NCBI RefSeq assembly: GCF_029168945.1
Contig: NC_083604.1
Coordinates: 46,433,686 to 46,497,685, forward strand
Length of the DNA: 64,000 nt
Direction of reading: 5' to 3'
DNA from: Cannabis sativa
Taxonomy: Eukaryota > Streptophyta > Magnoliopsida > Rosales > Cannabaceae
Below are positions 60,296-64,000 of this stretch, piece after piece (position 1 is the stretch's first letter; the number at the start of each line of letters is the position of its first letter). The notes beneath the pieces were generated by a model. The model saw only the letters and a list, made by a program, of their open reading frames with translations. It was not told the origin of the DNA and made no database searches. A program made the position numbers and the translations under genes.

Positions 60296-62219
60296 TGTTG
60301 GGTTTTATGCCCTACATAAAACTCTTTACAATCTGATTGGTTATCAATATAAGAAATTTGAAGTGATTGATGTTTGCATGAATTTTACATGCTAATGGTT
60401 TAATATGTTTAACATGTTTAATATGTTTATTACATTCATATACACAAAATCAGTTAAATCCAGATCATATGTTTATTCACAATTGCAGTATCGTCAACAC
60501 AGTGGAATGTGATTGTGATCATATGAATCAAAAGTTTTGGTCCCTGTTTCATCAGTGTTATTGGATTTACACTAATGTGATAATCAGCGATGATGTGTAC
60601 GTACACTTGGAGTAAGTGTTATGTTCTTTCCAGGACATTAGTAAAGTATACTAGTTTCGAATGTATGTAGTATACATTGGACTAGACCGATATTGCAACT
60701 AAGTTAAGATATTACAAACTTACCGTTATACATATCTTTCCAAGTCAATATCAGTAGTTGATCTTAAGATTAAAAGAATCTAAAGCCTGATATGCTTAGG
60801 CTCAACTCAGGAGTGCTATTCATGTTCTTAGATTTATTAGTTAAGCCTACTTTCGGGTCAGGGTGATATGTATATTTCGAGAACATGATAGTATGATTGA
60901 GTGGGAGTGCTGAACATAAATATGGAATCTATAGCTTCTACTGGTGTATAGAAGTCAAGTGATGATTCCCTTCGAGCTTAGCAAATAGAAGTAAATGGAT
61001 GAGCTCTTGTTTAACTGACTAATTATTAGATCACTAAACACCATTTACAGGTAGCTAAGTGTTTTAAGGGGCAAAATACATTGAGGGGTGAGAACGGTAA
61101 AGAAATCCCATCTCGATGTAAATCATCTATATAGAGGATCTTTAAATCACAATAAGATTATAACAATGGTTAAATGAGATAGTATATTGGTATCGTGAAA
61201 CATACAATATGCTCTATATAAGTCTGAGAGTGCAATTCTAAGTTCTAAGAGTGGATTCAACGAAGAATTAATAAGTAGGAATTTACTTGGCAAAATTTGG
61301 TTCACTTATTGGAAGCTCAGCATATAGATCCATGGTCCCCATTCTAGTTGAGAACATTTTACTTGTAAGACTCATTAATTGATTCGTGATTGATCAATTA
61401 TAATTCTAAAGTTAGACTATGTCTAATTTTATGAATTTTCACTAAACAGGGGTGAAATTGTAAAGAAAAGAGTTTTCTAGGTTTATTTATTTATTAATGA
61501 ACTTTATATGTCTAATTAATAATTAAATTTAATGACAATATTATTTAATAATCTATTTTAGTTATTAAATAATTAGTTTTGGCATTTAAAAGGTTAGAAT
61601 TGGAAAATTGGCGTTTTTGAGAAAATAGAGATAAAATTTGATAAAATTGCAAAATTAAGTGAGGCCCATTACAACACCTAGGCCGGCCACTTAATGTTGA
61701 TTTTTCAAATTAATATTTTCATTATTTTAATGCCAAATAATTCTAAACCTAGACCTAGTAGTTGCCTATAAATAGAAAGTGATGGCTCAGTCAAATTACA
61801 TAAGTTTTGAACAAGCCTTTCTGACAGAAATTTTCTCCCTTCAGAAAACTGAGCCTTCCCACTTTCTATCCTTGGCCGAAATACCTCTCTCTCTTTTCCC
61901 TTCATCTTTTTCGTGACCCTAGTGAAAGAGTAAGTGCCCACACACAGCAAGCAGTAACTCAATCATAGATTGGAAGACTGTGAAGGATCAAAACTTGAAG
62001 AAGGAGGACATTCGGGCTCAGATCTTTATTATACTCTGCTACAGAAAGGAATCAAGGGTTAGAGATCTGAGTGGAATGAGACATTTATTCCGCTGCATCA
62101 ATGTAAGGTTTTCTTAACTTTATATGTGTTTAATTTATCGTTTTAGAAAGTTCATATTTAGGATGTTAATAAACATACTTGTGAGTAGATCTAAGATCCT
62201 GGTAAAATAATTCCCAACA
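60296..62219 (+). repeat. 3' LTR of element II (type B)
   Basis: 1924 bp, ending TTCCCAACA; TATAAATA at 61767-61774. It is followed by the CATAC target copy and the rest of the element I LTR. Confidence 0.93.
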
Positions 62220-62224
62220 CATAC

Positions 62225-62265
62225 TTGTGAGTAGATCTAAGATTGTGGTAAAATAATTTCCAACA
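62225..62265 (+). repeat. 3' LTR of element I, right piece
   Basis: TTGTGAGTAGATC to TTTCCAACA completes the LTR broken at 41474. Confidence 0.92.
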
Positions 62266-63676
62266 ATCTCTAACCCTTGTATCCTTTCTGTCGCAGAGTA
62301 TTATCAAGATCTGAACCTGGATCTCTTTCTCTCCTTCTTTAGTGCTGAAACTCCTTCTTGTTGAATGTCTTTCTTCACGATCTTCCTCACTATGATTGAG
62401 GTATTACTTGCTGTGTCTGGGCACTACTCTATCACTAAGAAGTTCGAAATTCAAGAGAGAAGAAGAGAGTATAGGTGGCAGCTAGGTTAGAGAGAGAAGG
62501 CTCAGGTTTTCTCTGAAGGAAATCAGATGTAAAGTGTTGATTTTCCTGAAGCCTTCATTATCTATTTATAGCATTCCACATAGGGTTAGGTTTGAATTAT
62601 TTGGCATTAAAATAATCAAAATATCAGATGATAAAGCCTATAAATGTGGCCGGCCATGGCTATGTGGATTTGGGCCTCACTTTTTGCAATTTTGCAGTTT
62701 TATCATTTCTGCATCTCATTTTCTCAAAAACGCCAATTTTCAAATTCAACCATTTAAATGCCAATTCTAACTATTTAATAACTATAAATAATTATTAAAT
62801 AATATTGTCATTTATCATATTTATTAATTGAACCATACAAAGTATCATAATTAACAAATATGCCCTAAAAACTCTTTCTTTACAATTTCGCCCTTACTTA
62901 GTGAAAAATTCACAAATAGGCATAGTCTAATTTGAGAATTATAATTGATTAATCAAAACCAATTAAATGAGTCTTACAAGTAATATTGTCTCAACTAGTG
63001 GGGGGACCATGGGTCTATATAACCGAGCTTCCAATAAGCAGATCAAGAATTTATAACCTAAATTCACTGACTTATTAATTCTTCGTTGAATCCACGCATA
63101 GAACTTAGAATTGCACTCTCAGTATATAGAATGCTCTATATGTTCCACCATATAGACACATCATTATTTATCCATTGTTATAATCCTAATTTGGTCAATG
63201 ATCCTTTATATGAATGATCTACACCGTAAAGGGATTAGATTACCGTAACACCCTACAATGTATTTTATCCTTAAAACACTTAACCCCGTGTAAATGATAT
63301 TTCAGATTATGTGAAATGAGTACTCCACCATTTATTTTCGTTTGGTCAAGCTCGAAGGAGATCATCCTTTACTTACTATTCGCCAGATAGAAGCTATAGA
63401 TTCCATGTTTATGTTAGCGCTCCCACTCAATTGCACTACCGTGTTCCCAAAATGTACGTATCACCCTGACCCAAAAGTAGGCTTAACAAACAAATCAAAG
63501 AACACGAATAACACTCTTGAGATTAAGCCTAATCATAACAGGATTAAGATCATTTGATCTAGGATCAACTAGGCGATATTGACTTGAATAGATATTACGG
63601 TAAGTTTGATAAATCTAAGTCAAAGTTCAATATCGGTCCCTTCCGATGCATACTCCATGCACCCAACCTGAGCTTT
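62266..63676 (-). mobile_element. Reverse LTR (type A), right piece
   Basis: Continues the reverse LTR begun at 21473: ATCTCTAACCCTTG corresponds to LTR bases just inside the element I insertion point. The minus-strand TATAAATA is at 62563-62570. It is cut at 63676 within CTGAGCTTT by the start of another LTR. Confidence 0.85.
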
Positions 63677-64000
63677 TGTAAAGACCGCTTAGTTTAATTT
63701 GGAAATTAGCAGTTAATCATGTTTAATTATGAAAATTATTTATAGCTATTTAAATAATTATTATACTGTTATTATTGAATTCTGAAATGCATTTTATGTC
63801 ATTTAGAGATTTTCATAAGGTTGCATTTCCGGTGCCCGGTAACATGGAACTCGGTGTTTGGCTCAGTAAAATCACAACTTAGTATGTTAGAATTGTGGGA
63901 CGGTTTGGTAGACATTGGGAATGTCGGGAATGGCCGGGAATTTAGAATTTTCCAAAATACCCCTTTAATGCTCTTTATGCTATTTTAGTGTGAAGGGGCA
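63677..64000 (+). mobile_element. Start of a probable gypsy-type LTR
   Basis: TGTAAAGACCGCTTAG begins abruptly inside the copia-type LTR, after GCTTT (63672-63676), a candidate target copy. TGTAA-GACC starts are common in Tekay-type gypsy LTRs. The remainder has no coding sign and runs off the window, so assignment is tentative. Confidence 0.5.

Larger units (their letters stand above)
41475..62219 (+). mobile_element. Element II: gag-bearing copia derivative with nested element III
   Basis: Type B LTRs at 41475-43397 (1923 bp) and 60296-62219 (1924 bp), perfect 5-bp target duplication CATAC at 41470-41474 and 62220-62224, inserted in the 3' LTR of element I. The interior holds a variant primer binding site, leader, element III insertion (46710-56890), a frameshifted gag, pol remnants and a polypurine tract at 60285-60295. 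Element II without element III is about 10.5 kb. Confidence 0.93.
21554..62265 (+). mobile_element. Element I: gag-less copia derivative, hosts three others
   Basis: Outermost plus-strand element of the stack. Parts: 5' LTR (truncated) 21554-23179; primer binding site 23182-23194; leader 23195-26808; inner B insertion 26809-36911; leader duplicate and pol remnants 36912-39637; polypurine tract 39638-39648; 3' LTR 39649-41474 plus 62225-62265, split by element II. Without insertions it would be about 10 kb. It has no recognisable gag. Its left junction with the host LTR carries a deletion, so its own target duplication cannot be seen. Confidence 0.85.

Overview
The window is plant nuclear DNA made almost entirely of layered LTR retrotransposons. 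The evidence for a plant is Ty1/copia and Ty3/gypsy (Tat and Tekay-like) coding remnants, initiator-tRNA-Met primer binding sites, CACTA-type DNA transposon ends and very AT-rich non-coding DNA. The species cannot be read from the sequence; a dicot is my guess. I found no host protein gene, tRNA, rRNA or CRISPR array. Nearly every open frame is TE debris or a chance frame in an LTR.

Layout. 1-3.8 kb: AT-rich DNA with microsatellites, a strong 44-bp-arm hairpin and one end of a CACTA-like element. 3.8-15.5 kb: a patchwork of LTRs of one copia-type family. Two are solo LTRs with target-site duplications (3819-5708, 13626-15487). Two are truncated reverse LTRs (6331-7891, 9564-12605), the second split by a 1.9-kb CACTA element with TSD TAA. 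Between them lie a decayed Tekay-like integrase and unrecognised TE fragments. 15.9-21.5 kb: the 3' part of a minus-strand Tat-lineage gypsy element with a decayed gag-pol.

21.5-63.7 kb is one nested stack. A reverse LTR (21473-21551, resuming 62266-63676) sits in the Tat element. Element I (plus, about 21554-62265) sits in that LTR. A complete minus-strand element, here 'inner B' (26809-36911), sits in the interior of element I. Element II (plus, 41475-62219, TSD CATAC) sits in the 3' LTR of element I. Element III (plus, 46710-56890) sits in the leader of element II. A further gypsy-type LTR starts at 63677.

Elements I, II, III and inner B form one related group: LTRs of about 1.87-1.92 kb, a 3.6-kb AT-rich non-coding leader, then either a gag ORF (inner B intact, II frameshifted) or no gag (I, III), then badly decayed pol, a polypurine tract and the 3' LTR. 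They look like non-autonomous, gag-only or gag-less copia derivatives that must borrow enzymes from a partner. The most interesting signals are a hairpin module in the leader with compensatory base changes, duplicated where gag would lie in I and III, and a well-formed candidate intron at the 3' end of gag.
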